Source of the DNA: Pseudogymnoascus destructans
Taxonomy: Eukaryota; Ascomycota; Leotiomycetes; Thelebolales; Thelebolaceae
Direction: 5' to 3'
NCBI RefSeq assembly: GCF_001641265.1
Contig: NW_020167523.1
Location: 1,600,592 to 1,664,591 of the forward strand
Length of the DNA stretch: 64,000 nucleotides
The notes beneath the pieces were generated by a model. It had not been told where the DNA came from and searched no databases. It saw nothing but the letters and a program-made list of their open reading frames with translations. Shown here in pieces: positions 42,453 to 53,629 of this stretch (position 1 is the stretch's first letter; each line of letters starts with the position of its first letter). Both the position numbers and the translations under genes were made by a program.

Positions 42453-43316
42453 TCATGCCACCACCCCCTCCCCAGCACTATCCTGAACCTCATGACTCGC
42501 CCATACCCCTCCTCCAAATCGAAACTTCCCGGGCCTAACTCTCGCCGCTACGCCAACCGCAACCAACGCCGCCGCACCCCCCACAAGCCCCAACTTCAAT
42601 CCCAACACGTCCCCTCCAGTCTCCGTTAGCGCCGCCGCTGCCACAGTAATTAGCATCAGCAGCAGCAGTGCATACCCGCTCGCACGATGCCATCTATACA
42701 CCCTCTTTGCCTTCTCCACGCCACCGTAAAGCCCTGGGACAAAGAACTGTGTCACGCCGATTAGGGCCTGGAGGAGGATCAAGATGTAAGTCGTGAACCC
42801 GAGGCGACCGTGCGCAGAGGTGAAGTGATTAACGCCATGGTCGAACTTGTTGTATTCTATTATCGTGAAGGCCGCTGCAAAGGCCAGACTTGCGACGCCA
42901 AGGAGGGCAGCGTGGACGTGAGTCCCTGATATCTTTTGGGAGGTTGTGTGGGTCGGCTGGAGGATGATGACGGCTTGGGTGACGAGGGCGACGGCGGAGA
43001 TGTTGAAGAGTGGATGGTAAGAGAAGAGGGAAAATTGGTGGGTGAAGATAGCGGAGAAGATGAGGACGATGAGGACGATGATCCCGGCTTGGGATATGAG
43101 GGCTGTCCCTGGGAGGGTGTTAGTGGATGTAGGATCGGATGGCAAGGAAGATATACCGAGAATCAGATTCCACCCCAATGCCCTCCCTTCCCGCTGTGAT
43201 GCAGCTCCTCGGCGGCCAAGGAGCGGTTCATCCTCTGCGAGTCCCAAGGTAGGAACCGGATCGCGGCGCGCAATCTCGTCCGGTGTAAGTTGTGGAATGC
43301 CAGTCGCCGACGCCAT
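42453..43316 (-). CDS. Cytochrome b561-domain membrane protein
   Basis: Start chosen at ATG 43316 (MASATGIPQLTPDEIARRDP); the open frame upstream lacks ATG. A 48-bp intron at 43156-43109 (donor GTATAT, branch CACTAAC) is a multiple of three and reads through if missed; removing it gives NLILG-TALISQAG. Then come about five to six membrane helices: GIIVLIVLIFSAIFTHQF, FNISAVALVTQAVIIL, THVHAALLGVASLAFAAAF, LGFTTYILILLQALIG and SGYALLLLMLITVAAAAL. Candidate haem ligands are His in THVHAA, SAHGRLGF and YRWHRASGY. Family members pass electrons across membranes, typically as ferric or ascorbate-linked reductases. No DOMON domain is attached. Confidence 0.88.
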   Translation of the reverse strand: MASATGIPQLTPDEIARRDPVPTLGLAEDEPLLGRRGAASQREGRALGWNLILGISSLPSDPTSTNTLPGTALISQAGIIVLIVLIFSAIFTHQFSLFSYHPLFNISAVALVTQAVIILQPTHTTSQKISGTHVHAALLGVASLAFAAAFTIIEYNKFDHGVNHFTSAHGRLGFTTYILILLQALIGVTQFFVPGLYGGVEKAKRVYRWHRASGYALLLLMLITVAAAALTETGGDVLGLKLGLVGGAAALVAVGVAARVRPGKFRFGGGVWASHEVQDSAGEGVVA

Positions 43317-43892
43317 GATTCCGATAGCTCTGACAGTGACTCTTCGTTCACAGTTGGCGAGAGGATGGATGATCGGGGAGGTGGATAGAGGGCGGGGGTG
43401 AGGGTGAGGGCGAAGTGCAGAAGTTGGTATTATGTAGGTTGTATGACTTGTATCACTTGGATTCGTAATTGGTATCACCGTGATCGATGACGACTTTTGA
43501 AACCTAGCCACTAGCGGAAAGTGGGGTTAGTGCCCCGGTAAGCGGGAGAGCAGCTAAAAACCGCGACTGCAGGGTACAGCCTTACTAGATACTGTGGGGT
43601 ACAACGCTCCTGTCCATTCAGAAGACTCGTATATTTAAGCTCTCACTTAAGATAATCGTGTTGGCTAAAAGTCTAAAAGGGACTTGATATAGGTTAGGAT
43701 TATTAAGGATTGTTTCGATATGGTTAACACTGTGAGGAGCGACTGGTTTAAATAGCGCAAGGAATATTAATGGTGTTTGTTGGCGAAAATTGATTAATCA
43801 CGGATAACTAGTGATTGTTATAACTTCTATAATAACTAGCACGAATTATAAGCGGCACGATGATTAATACATACAACATTTCCATCGAGCAG
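43317..43892. other. Upstream flank of the b561 gene, no gene
   Basis: The first ~150 bp are likely promoter and leader. The rest is AT-rich with no supported coding region. Confidence 0.5.
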
Positions 43893-44004
43893 GGTTAGCA
43901 AAATTATTCAACATATTCTTGAATATTTAAATATTCAAATATTACATAACCTTGAATATTCAAATTCATGAATTATTCATGAATATGAATAGTGATTTTC
44001 TATA
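43893..44004 (+). mobile_element. hAT-III left terminus fragment
   Basis: CAGGGTTAGCA at 43893 mirrors the hAT-III right end at 38093. It is followed by AATATTC/GAATATT subterminal repeats and cut at TA (44003-44004) by a pogo element. The rest of this copy is not found nearby. Confidence 0.65.
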
Positions 44005-44969
44005 ACGTATTTCACAAGTCGGCATCCTAAGCGAGTCGGCATCCTAAGCAAGTCGGTATCCCAAGCGAGTCGGCATCCTAAGCGAGTCGGCATCCTAAAG
44101 CGAGTCGGCAGCAAAAACACAAAAATTAACTATTACTACAACTACTACACTACCACCTTATATAATAATCCCTATTTAATTGTAATTGATTCCTAGCGCC
44201 TCTTATACATACGGGTATTATGTCCTATTTTCTCACATCAGCCATAGCGCTTCTGTCAGCCCTTAGAGCCTACCTACAAACTACTCTCACTTGCTACCTC
44301 TATATATACTTAAGCATCAACCTTAGCACTCTAAAGGATATCCTCTCCATTTTGTATAGAGAGGCTACCCCCTTGCATTATACGCCTCTTGCGATTCCTT
44401 TTCCACCTCTTTTTCTAGTCATTTGCTACTTGTAGAGCCTTAACTTCTGCCTTTAGTAGAATAGTAGAATGTATCATAACTTACACCCCCTTAACAAGGC
44501 AGCTAATAGCATCATTAATTGAGGTAGGAGAGCTATTCTGATATCGTATAATGTAGTTCTTAATATGCTCTGTTTGAAAATCAAGCTCCCTTATAGTTTG
44601 AGGAGTCTTTGAAGTCTAACTGTTACTCTTAACTATAGGAGGAGTTAGAGTTCTTAAGTGTAGATTTAAGAAGGAGAGGACATTCTATGGTGTGTACGGA
44701 ACTAGACCTATAGCTCGGAATCTGCTCTTAATGTTCTGCTCTATAAATATAGCTTTAAATGCTTCTTTGAATGTAGAGAGAAACTCAAGCTTTGTGATAT
44801 GGTTTAGCCTGTTCTATACGAAGGTTTCAATCTAATCTGTACAAAAGCTTTAGCAGAGCAAAGCAGATAACATTAAGTGGCTGAAAAATGTGTGATGAGT
44901 GTGGTGGCATATAGAGAGTAATTATCTTCTGTTCTGTATTATTATGATCACAGCTAACAGCTGCAAGTA
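44005..44969 (-). pseudogene. Pogo element h/g, 3' part, with expanded terminal repeat
   Basis: The left inverted repeat (ACGTATTTCACAAG...) contains six near-identical copies of GCGAGTCGGCATCCTAA at 44014-44113, instead of the usual two. The minus strand carries eroded transposase C-terminal parts: IITLYMPPHSSHIFQPLNV near 44880-44930 and a knuckle remnant (GCEKIGHNTRM) near 44200. Many stops. It abuts the hAT C-terminal half at about 44970. Its other end is probably at 47671. Confidence 0.7.
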
Positions 44970-46842
44970 ACTATGGGAACAGGCAGCTCACGAACGCTAC
45001 ACCGAGAGCTACAGCGGCAATTCTCATATCACCGAGGATTGCTATAATTAGAACTCCAGTCTCATATTACCTATGGCGGCCAGATATCTATCACAACAAA
45101 TGCATGGACTGCGCGGAACTATACAGAGTACGCTGCTGTCACAGGTCATTGGATTAATGAGAAGTGGCAGCACCGGTGCGTATTACTTGATGTAATCCAC
45201 CTTCAAGAGCCAATTCATAGCGGCGAATATCTTGCTCAAGAGTTAGCTGCAGTAACAGATAGCTTCGAAATTACAGGTGCTGTCTTTACTTGTACGTGGG
45301 ATAATGCCTCAGCGAATACTGTGATGCTTTCGGAATATGAGAAAATAGCTAGTGAGCGGCAGACGACTATTCAACAGCCATGGACGTTTACTGTAAAGGA
45401 AGGGGACGTTCGGTATATTGCTCATATTATCAATCTTGCAGTTCAAGCTGCTCTAAAGAGCTTGAAAGCCAGCCCAGATACAGAAACAGAGGCGTACTGG
45501 TGTCAGCAAGGACTTGCCCGGATTCCGCAGTGTATTGATAACTCTTCTACTGAAGTATCAGCTACACTTGAGAAGCTCCAAAGGCATATTTATGTCTTTC
45601 GAAACCGAAGAGCATGGAAGGATGCGTTACAGAAGCAGATGAAAGCTGCAGGCCAGAAGCCATGCCAGTTATCACTTGATATGCCTGTACGCTGGAATTC
45701 AACGTACTATATGCTTGAAACAGCTATAAAGCTTCGAATACCGATTACTGCAGTATGCTCTACGCAGAAGCTTGATATTAGTATGAAGGATATTGCGTTA
45801 ACAAGCAACGATTGGGCTATTATTGAAGCTCTCGAACGATTATTCTTGGTATTCTTAAAGCCGTCAAGACGGCTACAAAGCGATTCATATCCAACGCTTA
45901 ACTTTACTATTCCTCTTTACTTGAAGATGATAAATAAGGTCACATCGCTACAAGAGGAGCTTGGTAGAAGCTCTGCGATCAGAGTAGCTTGTGGAGCTGC
46001 ACTTCAAAAGCTCAATGAGTATTATACTCTTACGACGAATCAGCAGTGTAAGCACTCAGCTGTTGCTACAATTTGCGACCCACGAATGAATCATACAGTA
46101 TTCAAGAAGATATATCCAAATGCTATAGACAATACACGAAGATCATGAGCAAGAGCGCAGTTCGAAGACGTTTGTAGAACGTACAAAAAGCAAGAGTATC
46201 ACCTTGATACAGAGCGAATTACTCACGAAACAGCTCTTGCAGAAGCAATAGGTGCTACTGCTACAATAGATCAAGAACCCGATTCCGACAAAGATCTATT
46301 TGCGTCAGAAGGCTTGGCTTTTCAAGAGCCAGAATGGAGGCGCTGGATGCTTGAACCACGGCCCGGTGAGCATACTGATATTCTCAAATATTGGTGCGCA
46401 AAGCAATACCAATATCCAGTTATTGCCCGTATTGCTCGTGACCATTTAGCTATTCCAGCAACATTTGCAGCATCGGAACGAGTATTCAGTAATGGTAGTG
46501 ATATTATTACAAAGAAGCGGAATAGGTTATCACTGCCAACTATTAGATATTTACTTTGCTTACCGAATTGGGGTAAAATATGGGAGGCTGATAGCGACGG
46601 CGATGATGCTGACGATGAAGCACCTAAATAGGGGCTTACGGAAAGGGGGCTCGCGGAAAGGGGTTTACTACTGTTATCAAAAGCTTCATTTTTTTTTATA
46701 TACAATATTCTATTTTTATATACAATATTCAGCCTCATGTATCCGGATATATACCCTACTCTACCCGTCAGATCGTCGCCGGGTATATACCCTACCCGTG
46801 AGCTTCACGGATACTACCCGGATATGTATCCGCCGAACACTG
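44970..46842 (+). pseudogene. hAT-IV, C-terminal half (split element, part 2)
   Basis: The transposase resumes at SSRTLHRELQRQ, then ITTNAWTARNYTEYAAV, WDNASANTVMLSEYEKIA (about 45300), IAHIINLAVQAAL, LSLDMPVRWNSTYYMLETA and the dimerisation domain (IPATFAASERVFSNGSDI, KKRNRLS, near 46450-46540). One stop at 46146-46148 and one near 45035 are the main lesions. Right terminus CCGAACACTG ends at 46842, followed by GATCCCTT. The N-terminal half is at 60171-61885. Confidence 0.88.
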
Positions 46843-47671
46843 GATCCCTTATGCTTGGAAAAAACTGCTTATAACTAGAGACTTAGTCAGCAACCTTTAG
46901 ACAAACTGCCCTGTAATCTCATCCCTTACTGCTAAAAACATCTTCTCTAATCTTTGGTATATCTTTCCTTTCGCATTTACTATGTGCAGGAGGCAGGCAT
47001 GCTCTTCATTTATGCCTAGGTAGAGAATCTTGGCTTGTTTGTCTATAAGAATCCTATCTCCATTTTGGTTTCGTCGAAGTTGTAGAAGTCACAGTCCAAA
47101 ACCCCGTATTTTGCTCTTATATTTTCAATAGTCGGAACCACGAGCTAATTAGCTCAGAATCTTCGCATAAGGCCCTTTGGAAATCATAAACGCGATTAAA
47201 ACGCGTCTTAAGGGCTGGTTGTCGCTTTACAAATCGATGCGCCTAGAGCTTTCCGACGCGTCGCCCTCCACGCGTTTGTAGGATCAAATTTGCCATATCT
47301 TCCACGCCAGTTAACTGGGGCGCAAACCCTCTTGTATTGTCACGCAACGTAGACTCGGGAACTTGATAGATTTTTGCAGCAGCTCGACAGCTTAAATTTT
47401 TGGATGTTCGGATAGCTTCGATAGCTATAATAATTCATGCTTCGTTAGTTTGGATTTGCATGACTGGTTGTAGAGAAAACACGTATTAGAGTTAGAACAT
47501 AACGCAAGAACTTGTTAGATAGCTATCTAGCTATCTCATCATCTAAAGAAGATAACGAGGAGTAGTTTTGTAAACTAAAGGTGTTAAGGTTAAGTTCTAG
47601 TACGGAATATTTAGGTTGTGGTGGTTTTGTGGCCAGCTCGCTTGGGTGGCCAGCTCACTTGTGGAATACAT
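46843..47671 (-). pseudogene. Pogo element h/g, 5' part, plus an inserted coiled-coil frame
   Basis: Minus strand from ATG 47463: MQIQTNEACIIIAIEAI, HTH, ALKTRFNRVYDFQRALCEDSE, ending at DFYNFDET near 47055. Beyond that the frame switches to a different charged sequence (KILYLGINEEHACLLHI, RLEKMFLAVRDE) up to 46851. The right inverted repeat has AGCTGGCC twice and ends ...ATACAT at 47671, next to TA (47672-47673), overlapping the stop of the seryl-tRNA synthetase gene. Confidence 0.65.
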
Positions 47672-49146
47672 TATACTACAATCTTCCCCTTAATAACCTT
47701 CAACCCCCCCATCCACGGCCATAAACACTCGGGGGCCGCCACCTGTCCCCTCCTCTCATCCCACCCATTCTCCAACACCGCCGCGAGCACCCTCGGCACT
47801 GCCATGCCCGTCCCATTAACTGTATACACCCACTCCTTCTTTCCCCCCCGACTCATCTTCGTCCCGAGCCGCCGCGCCTGAAAATCCGTACACACGCTCG
47901 CCGACGTGACCTCCCCATACCCCCCATCCCTCCCTCTCCGCGACGGAAAGAACGCCTCGATATCCTTCTTCCGGAAAGCGCTCGCGCCAAGGTCAGTGCT
48001 CGGCATCTCGAGCACGCGGCAGTGCAGTCCCAGCTCGCGCAGAACCTCCACCTGCATGTCCACAATCTCCTCAAACACCTCTGTCGCGGCCTCGAGCTCC
48101 GGTGTGGTCCATGAAAACAGCTCCACCTTTGTAAACTCGTGCACACGGTATAACCCCTTCGTATCGACTCCTCTCGCGCCTGCCTCTGCGCGATAACAGC
48201 GGCTGGCAGCGACATACTTCCTCGGAAGCACCGCAGAATCCAACAACGCACCCGCTCCCATCCCCGCGAGTGGAATCTCCGCCGTGCCCGCGAGACACAG
48301 CTCTGGACGCCCTCGAGCCACATCCCCCTCCCCCTGCGCAATCGTATATATCTGCGTCTCGCCGCTCTGGTCTCGTGGCATGAATCCACAGGCTGCCGCG
48401 ACGTGAGAGTAAACAATACTCGGTGGCGCCACAAGTGTCCATCCGCGTGCCGTTGCCTTCGAAAGCGCAAACTGCACCAGCGCCTGCTCGAGTTGTGCCG
48501 CGGCGCCCATAAGGTAGTACCATCCCCACCCAGACGTCGAGCCTGCGCTCGCAAAGTCGAGTATCCCAAGAGAGGTTCCAATGTCGACGTGAGACTTTTC
48601 CGACTCCCCAGACGGATGCTCATTGATGTAGCTCAGCACCTTTGGTTCGTGCCCGCGCGGGGTGTCGGGGCTTGTGAAATTCGGCAGTTCGAGGGCCAGC
48701 CCTTCGATCGACCTAGTCAATTTCGCCTCTTCCGTTTCGATGCTCGCCAGTTTACTCTTCAGGCTACGGCTGGCGGCAATAATCCCATCTCTGCTCAAAT
48801 CTTCGAATCCAATCGCTCGCGCGGCGTCCTGGTGTCTGGCAGATTTCGGATTCGCGAGCGCAGCTTGTAGGACATTGCTTTGTTCGCGCATAGATCGACC
48901 ATCCCGCTGATGCCCCTGCCATTGCGCAAACAGCTCATTGATACGTTGCGGATTCGAACTCTGCGCTCCGTAGTTTCGCTCAATCGCGTTCTGGGTATAG
49001 AGGTCCGGATTTTGGCGGATGTGCTTGATGTCAATGGTCGGTTTTTGAGCTATAGAAGGCCGAGAAGGTTCAGCCCGAAGACGAGGTGATGGATGATAAG
49101 GACGCCATTGCGGCCGGCGAAGGAGAGGTCGTATGCGTGGAGGCAT
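47671..49146 (-). CDS. DIA4: Seryl-tRNA synthetase, mitochondrial (491 residues)
   Basis: Charges tRNA-Ser in mitochondria. Start chosen at ATG 49146 (MPPRIRPLLRRPQWRPYHPSPRLRAE), an Arg-rich presequence; an in-frame upstream TTG is ignored. The N-terminal tRNA-binding arm (about 40-160) is helical. Class II motifs: GWYYLMGAAAQLEQALVQ (motif 1 region), AASRCYRAEAG...LYRVHEFTKVELF (motif 2) and NGTGMAVPRVLAAVLEN (motif 3). No intron. The stop TAA uses the TA duplication and first base of the adjacent pogo repeat, so the mRNA 3' end must run into the transposon. Divergent from the DIL/ankyrin gene, with 271 bp between start codons. The symbol follows the yeast orthologue. Confidence 0.93.
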   Translation of the reverse strand: MPPRIRPLLRRPQWRPYHPSPRLRAEPSRPSIAQKPTIDIKHIRQNPDLYTQNAIERNYGAQSSNPQRINELFAQWQGHQRDGRSMREQSNVLQAALANPKSARHQDAARAIGFEDLSRDGIIAASRSLKSKLASIETEEAKLTRSIEGLALELPNFTSPDTPRGHEPKVLSYINEHPSGESEKSHVDIGTSLGILDFASAGSTSGWGWYYLMGAAAQLEQALVQFALSKATARGWTLVAPPSIVYSHVAAACGFMPRDQSGETQIYTIAQGEGDVARGRPELCLAGTAEIPLAGMGAGALLDSAVLPRKYVAASRCYRAEAGARGVDTKGLYRVHEFTKVELFSWTTPELEAATEVFEEIVDMQVEVLRELGLHCRVLEMPSTDLGASAFRKKDIEAFFPSRRGRDGGYGEVTSASVCTDFQARRLGTKMSRGGKKEWVYTVNGTGMAVPRVLAAVLENGWDERRGQVAAPECLWPWMGGLKVIKGKIVV

Positions 49147-49417
49147 CGTTACTGTTGGAGCCGCCAAGAGGCATCAATATATTTTGAAGCCCCGGAGGAT
49201 AGTCTGGCAGAATCACTCCTTTCGTTCACCGTCCAGGACATCAAACAAGCCACTAACCAATGACGCGCCCCTCAAGGCACCGCCAACCACCACCACCATG
49301 TTTTGGAATTTCGACAAAGATATAAAGCACGACACTTCTCTCGCCATGTTAGCAAGCATCTAACTTACACATCTCACCCTCACCACTACGCATGAATACA
49401 ACACCCGACAGGCCACA
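49147..49417. promoter_or_regulatory. Shared upstream region of two divergent genes
   Basis: 271 bp between two start codons. An upstream ORF of 21 codons (MFWNFDKDIKHD..., ATG 49299) precedes the DIL/ankyrin start; it could be a uORF or a short first exon (a weak GTTAGC donor follows). No TATA box evident. Confidence 0.45.
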
Positions 49418-52008
49418 ATGAACACTGAGGACCCCGATGGCGGGGTCCCTGCTGCCACCTACAGCGACGATGATCTGTCCCCCACCAGGCCGAAACCGAA
49501 AGAGCTCCCCGCCGACCTCCCGAAATCCCTCAACGATCGCCGTGCCATTCCCGAGTATACAGCAGAGACGGAGATGTATGATGCGTGGCAGGGTGCGTCT
49601 CCCCATGCGGTGAAGGACCCGGCTAATATAACATAGGACAATCACAGTTCCTCACTGCGCCAGTGCTTGCCAGACCTCTACAGTTCAACAATCTCTCCCT
49701 CTCGGACGATTTTGGCGATGTCCCCCAACGAGTCGAGGACAGCGACAGCAGACTGATGGGGATGCTCGCCGCGCAGGCCGCGCACCGTGATGGGTCGGCA
49801 CCAGACGGAGACGAAGACGCAATCGCAGCGGACGAGAAGCTGGATGATGCCAAGAAGAGAACAATGTTGCAACGGGCGCTGAATATGGCAGCCAGTAATG
49901 GAGATGTAGAGCGCATACAACGGATTCTGGGAGGGGACGCGAGGAAGTACGTCGATCTGGATCTGCCAGATGAGGAAGGCACTGCACCACTGATTTATGC
50001 CAGCTGTTTTGTACGTTGTCCCTCAAGGCTATAAGCCCGATCTAACAAATGTAGGGCCATGAACCAGTCGTAGTCGCCCTTCTCGAAGCCGGCGCCAACG
50101 TCGACAAGCAAGACCGAAATCAATGGAGTGCGCTCATGTGGGCCATGACCAACCGACACAAAGGAATCGCCAAAACGCTCCTCGACGCAGGCGCTTCCCC
50201 GGACGCCAAATCATCTTCTGGCCGCACTGCCTTTGACTTTGTTGCACCCGACAGCGAGCTCTCTGATTATCTTCATGATAGTGGATATCACATTGGGAAT
50301 GCAGGCGTGGCAGACGACTTTTACAATGCCGGGTTCGAACAGGATCGCTTTGAAGAGGAGATGGCTGAAAATGAGTTGAGGCGGCGGATGATGATGGAGA
50401 GTGCAAGGGATCTGGAGGTCGATCTGGGGAATGTTGGGATGGATGACCAGCCAGAGGTGAGATCAAACTTCCCTACCCTGGACTATACTGACTCTGTAGA
50501 CCCCCGAAGAATTGGAAGAGGAGATGCAGGAATTCGACTGGGCGCGCTGCCTGCACGACCAAATGTTCGTCTTCCAAGAAAGCGAGCTCAACCGCATCTT
50601 GGATATTGTCATCACCAACATGACGCCCCAACGATCGACCTCGCAAAAACCGGTGCCAGCAAACATGATTTTCCTCAGCGCGCGCTACGCACACTACCAC
50701 TCCAGCCAAGAGCTCCTCGGCAAACTGCTCACCATAGCCATGGACAAGATCAACGATGTCGTCGAGGCATATCAGTGGGATATGACAATCTTGGCCTTTT
50801 GGATGTCGAACGCCACACTTCTATTACACTACTTGAAGAAGGATGGGGGACTCTCGGAATCGACGGGCGAGTTTCAGCTGCAGCTAGCGGAGCTCATCAA
50901 TGAGATATTCATCCTTGTCATCAGAGACGCAGAGCGTAGGATAGACAAGGTCCTCGACCCCGCAATGCTCGACCACGAAACAATCCCTGGATTCGAAGAC
51001 ATTGCCTTCCAAGACGAATGGAAAATCTTCAAGCGAAAAACGACTGTCAAGGAGCAGCCCGCAGAAAAGCGTTTCCGACCGCCGTCCCCGAAACAGCGCG
51101 CCAAGCCTGCCCCGCGCAACGTCACCTCCCTCCTCTCCTCAACCCTCTTCGTCCTCGACCTATACGACATTCACACCGTCATCTCGGCACAAATCCTTGC
51201 TCAGCTCTTCTACTGGATCGCTGCTGAGCTCTTCAACCGCGTCATGTCCAATCGGCGTTATCTAGCCCGCACCAAGGCGATGCAGATCCGCATGAACATC
51301 TCCATCCTCGAGGACTGGGCCCGCGCGAACAACCGCAAGCCAGAGCACTACGAAAACGGGTCCATGTCCGCGTCAGGTGAGACCACAGTCGAAGCGGCGC
51401 GCCGCCATCTCGCGCCCATCATACAGCTCCTTCAGTGGTTGCAGTGCTTTTCATCCCTCGCCCCTGACGACTTTGAGAGTCTCGTCGGGACTCTCCAGCA
51501 ACTTACGAAGCTGACGCCACAACAACTCATCCATTCCGTGAAACACTACCGTCCGGAAGTCGGCGAGAAGGGTCTACCGAAGAGCGCCATGAAATACATC
51601 ATCAATCTCCAGCTCGAAACGAAAGCACGGAAAGATCGCCAGCGGGCTGCTGCCTCATCACCGCGACCAGGCGACTCGGCGCCTTCTACGCCTGTAAAAC
51701 CTAGGCAGAACAATGGCAACAGCAGCGTATCCCCGACGCCAGACTCGATACAGCGCGAAGAGGAAGAAGAGGAGGAGGACGCGCCCGAGAACTTATTACT
51801 GGATCCCGCACTCATGCTTCCGTTTTCGCTTCCGACGAGCACGGATATGCTGGTTAGTTTCGGGGCTGGGTTTGGAGGGGTGAATAGAGAGAGAGAGAGA
51901 AAGTATATCCCGACGGTGCCTCCAGAGTTTTTAGCGAAGCTGGATGCGAGGGGTAGGGCGAAGGGTGGGAGTTATGCGGAGGCGGATTGGGCAGATGAAC
52001 CTGTGTAG
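49418..52008 (+). CDS. DIL and ankyrin domain protein
   Basis: Exons 49418-49592, 49637-50010, 50055-50456 and 50500-52008; introns of 44, 44 and 43 bp. The N-terminus is acidic and disordered. Ankyrin repeats lie at about residues 100-215 (NMAASNGDVERIQRIL, APLIYASCFGHEPVVVALLEAGANVDKQD, SALMWAMTNRHKGIAKTLLDAGA). The DIL (dilute, myosin V tail-like) domain follows in the last exon: EFDWARCLHDQMFVF, FLSARYAHYHSSQELL, WDMTILAFWMSNATLLLHYLKKD, LFVLDLYDIHTVISAQILAQLFYWIAAELFNRVM. An acidic run (EEEEEEED) is near the end. It matches the conserved ascomycete protein with both domains (uncharacterised in S. pombe). Likely a trafficking or polarity adaptor (inference). Intact. Confidence 0.92.
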
Positions 52009-52343
52009 GTGGTGGCAGGGGGATGTAAATGGGGGTTACAGTGAGAGAGTACTGTATATAGATGCTACCGTAGTCGGTGCCAAAACAAGTAAAAAAGTGC
52101 AGCAAACCTTAGCATATGGCAAGACGCGAAATGAGCTTCTTTAGGATGAAATATGCGCTGGCCACAGAGACCATTGACTCAGAACCGGTCCCAAAGGGCA
52201 GCACGAAGAGCGATTATCAGCTTTATGCTCGAATAAACATAAATATTAAATCCTATGCGTATATACACTTCTAACCCATTCAGTTCTGCGCCAATCTAAA
52301 TAATCTCACATCATTGCTCCAACAAACCCCCAACAAAACCTCC
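52009..52343. other. 3' flanks, no gene
   Basis: Intergenic, AT-rich, between the DIL/ankyrin stop and the convergent truncated gene tail. Confidence 0.5.
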
Positions 52344-52535
52344 TTACAAAGCCCTTAATGCAGAGGCCGCAAAAACCGCACCAGCCACCCCAGCGCCACC
52401 ACCCATCCACATCGCGCGCAATCCAATCTCCCCTCTGAACGCGTTGACAGCAATGCATCCCAAGTCGATGGTATCGACAAGCAGGCATGTCCATAAGACA
52501 GTTTTCAAGGCTTCTTTCCGTTCTACAGAGATTAA
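52344..52535 (-). pseudogene. Truncated host gene tail, small membrane protein
   Basis: The minus frame reads ERKEALKTVLWTCLLVDTIDLGCIAV, NAFRGEIGLRAMWMGGGAGVAGAVFAAS and stops at 52346-52344. It looks like the last one or two membrane helices of a small fungal membrane protein (a DUF4267-like pattern, from memory). Upstream coding sequence is replaced by hAT sequence, so the gene has been cut. Codon use is like that of the host genes, unlike the AT-rich transposon beside it. Confidence 0.5.
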
Positions 52536-53583
52536 GCAGTACCTTGCCCTTAAGCATTATATAGCCAAGCTTGTTAATAATATCAAACTCAACAAGAGCA
52601 TTGTTCTCACTAGTATGTGGGCCTATAAGCTCACGGAAAACATAACGCTTCAAATAACGATACTCTTATAAAGCATTTGTCACAAAGTACGTTTATTTAA
52701 GATTATTAGACCACTTATTTTAAATATCAAATCTAATTACATATCTAGATCTCAAGAACGAGTACCAAATTGATTACGATAGCAAGCACCATAGACTTCA
52801 TTATATGGGTCACATCATCTATCTCACAGTTCAAGCCTTCCTTTTTGGTGATACTAAGCACGACGTCTCACCTAATCCAACACCACTTAAACTACCTAAT
52901 TGGTGCATAAATAGGGCTCTTAGAAAGCTTCATAACATTGTTGTTTTTGTATAACAGTCGCTATAACGAATTGTTGAATTTAGGGAGTATAGCCAAGGCA
53001 AAAGGCTTGAACAGGACAACTGAACTCATTGGAACTCTTGGTCTTATATGATTAGCTGTGTTCTATAGCCTGGTGTTTAGCCTGTAATTCAGATGTTTTG
53101 CTTAGAGCACAAGGACGAGCTTTAGGATGATACTTTGACTACTAATGAGTGGTCTCATCTTGAAGAAGTATTTAGGATTCTCAAGATCCTAGAACAAACT
53201 ACACTTGATGTAGAAGGCTCGTTTAGCTCTCTTACCAAGGTGATTATGACCATGGATTTTTTGCTTTAAGCTTTCGAAGACATTACAGAGTCAAAAACGG
53301 AAATCAAATATCCAGATGCAATTAAATCTATGGCTAATTATGCATGGAATAAGCTCAATAAGTACTACAATATAACAGAGGCCAGTGAGGCTTATATTGC
53401 TTCAATTGTTCTTGATCCTTAGATCAAATGGGTGTACTTTACAAAGCAATGGCCTAATTGGATTAATCAAGCTAAAAAGGACATGTTGGCCTTCTAGAAG
53501 ACTTAATACAGTAGTTCAAATATTTTTGAGGATCTTTTAGAGCCTTAAAGGGTCTATGAAGATGTCTAGTCAGAGGTCTCAAG
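52536..53583. pseudogene. hAT-II transposase remains, RIP-mutated and partly inverted
   Basis: 52536-52690 reads on the minus strand (FRELIGPHTSENNALVEFDIIN), while 52780-53583 reads on the plus strand: MGHIIYLTVQAFLFG, TTNEWSHLEEVFRILKILEQTTL, YPDAIKSMANYAWNKLNKYYN, IASIVLDP-stop-IKWVYFTKQWP. The last stop is CAA or CGA to TAG/TGA-like damage; many others likewise. An inversion within the element is needed to explain the two strands. Confidence 0.7.
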
Positions 53584-53629
53584 CTGCAAGGCGCACTTGA
53601 TATCGTAACATATCAAGTGCGCCTTGCAG
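53584..53629. repeat. Perfect 20-bp foldback at the hAT/gypsy junction
   Basis: Arms 53584-53603 and 53610-53629 are perfectly complementary (CTGCAAGGCGCACTTGATAT) with a 6-nt loop CGTAAC. One arm is the end of the gypsy chromodomain coding sequence (YHCKAHL), so the other is an inverted copy of it made at the breakpoint. Confidence 0.9.

Noticed and set aside
48071..48870. Overlapping ORFs on both strands in the seryl-tRNA synthetase gene
   Set aside because: GC-rich shadow frames; class II synthetase motifs are all in the 49146-47671 frame.
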